64,000 bases of DNA from Lagopus muta (Eukaryota > Chordata > Aves > Galliformes > Phasianidae), in the NCBI RefSeq assembly GCF_023343835.1, contig NC_064437.1:26015001-26079000 (forward strand). Direction: 5' to 3'. The notes under the pieces were generated by a model. It saw only the letters and a list, made by a program, of their open reading frames with translations. It did not search any database and was not told where the DNA came from. The translations under genes were made by a program, and so were the position numbers. Shown in pieces: positions 63,423 to 64,000 of this stretch (position 1 is its first letter; each line of letters starts with the position of its first letter).

Positions 63423-64000
63423 CTGGGAGAAGAGAGAGCAAAGCTGGAGGAGCCATCTCACACCCCTAGGAATCTCTTATGGACAACAGTACTGGAAGAG
63501 AAGTAAAGAAAGCACCCAGCTGCATCAGCAGGTAGCTGTTGGCAGCCTTCCCCACTGCTCAGAAGCTGAAGCATGGATGGGGTCACCAGAGGCTGCAGGA
63601 GATGCTGCCTTGGGTCACAGTGAGAGCAGGAAGAGAAACCCTGGTTTGTGAAAGTGGGAACGCCAGTAAAGAGGCATTTTATCCGCATCTTACAACCTAC
63701 CCACAATTGGCAGCCTCTGTGAGGACCAGCTCAGTATAAGAGGCACCCACATCAAGGCATGAGAATATTTGACTTGCTGGCATCCAGGCATACATTTCCT
63801 GATCTCTGGAAACAACCAGGCAGCTACTCGGGACCACAACAGTACTTACACAACTGCTGGCCTGTCATTACTGTGACAGTGCTGAAAAATCCCTAGCCCG
63901 TTATCTTCTCTCCTGCCCAATGGCAACTCACCAGGAGGCTTTGCCCTGCACTTGACCAGCAGGGTTTGGCAGAAGCATTGACCAGTGTGGGCAATTTCCT
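63423..64000 (-). other. TNN: TNN intron upstream of the fibrinogen domain, cut by the window end
   Basis: No FNIII-like coding segment is visible up to position 64000 on the minus strand, so the preceding FNIII exon lies outside. Confidence 0.7.

Overview
This is vertebrate nuclear DNA, almost certainly from a galliform bird (Gallus or a close relative). The coding exons are small, phased and flanked by GT/AG introns. The interspersed repeats are mostly short 5'-truncated CR1 LINE fragments, the typical avian repeat. The predicted tenascin-R agrees closely with chicken restrictin as I remember it. There is no prokaryotic, organellar or plasmid content.

Three genes can be supported. (1) TNR (tenascin-R/restrictin), plus strand, coding 17337-42055 in 21 coding exons: N-terminal segment with coiled coil, 4.5 EGF-like repeats, nine fibronectin type III (FNIII) domains and a fibrinogen-like globe. 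The reading frame is complete at about 1355 codons. The first coding exon starts at a splice acceptor, so at least one 5' non-coding exon lies further upstream. (2) The KIAA0040 orthologue, plus strand, 54466-54795, a 109-residue single-pass membrane protein on one coding exon. A CpG island at about 50.5-51.3 kb is its likely promoter. (3) The 3' part of TNN (tenascin-W/N), minus strand, 59800-63422: five exons coding the whole fibrinogen-like domain. The rest of TNN lies beyond position 64000.

Layout: 1-17276 holds no gene that I can support (presumed TNR 5' non-coding intron or upstream DNA) with CR1 pieces, a possible solo LTR, simple repeats and a small orphan CpG cluster. TNR fills 17.3-45.7 kb including a probable 3.6 kb 3' UTR. 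45.7-50.5 kb is intergenic, 50.5-56.2 kb is KIAA0040, 56.2-58.5 kb is a short intergenic gap, and 58.5-64.0 kb is the TNN 3' end. TNR and TNN point towards each other with KIAA0040 between them, the TNN-KIAA0040-TNR order known from mammals.

TNR and TNN are paralogous oligomeric extracellular matrix glycoproteins (nervous system, and bone/stem-cell niches, respectively). Their fibrinogen exons are almost the same size (152/97/162/164/120 and 152/97/168/164/147 coding nt). I found no previously undescribed system. The best leads are a tandem splice acceptor in TNR FNIII-8, conserved basic convertase-like motifs at both tenascin C-termini, an unexplained protein-like intronic open frame, two near-perfect hairpins, an isolated CpG cluster beside a C27 tract, and a CR1-into-CR1 nested insertion.
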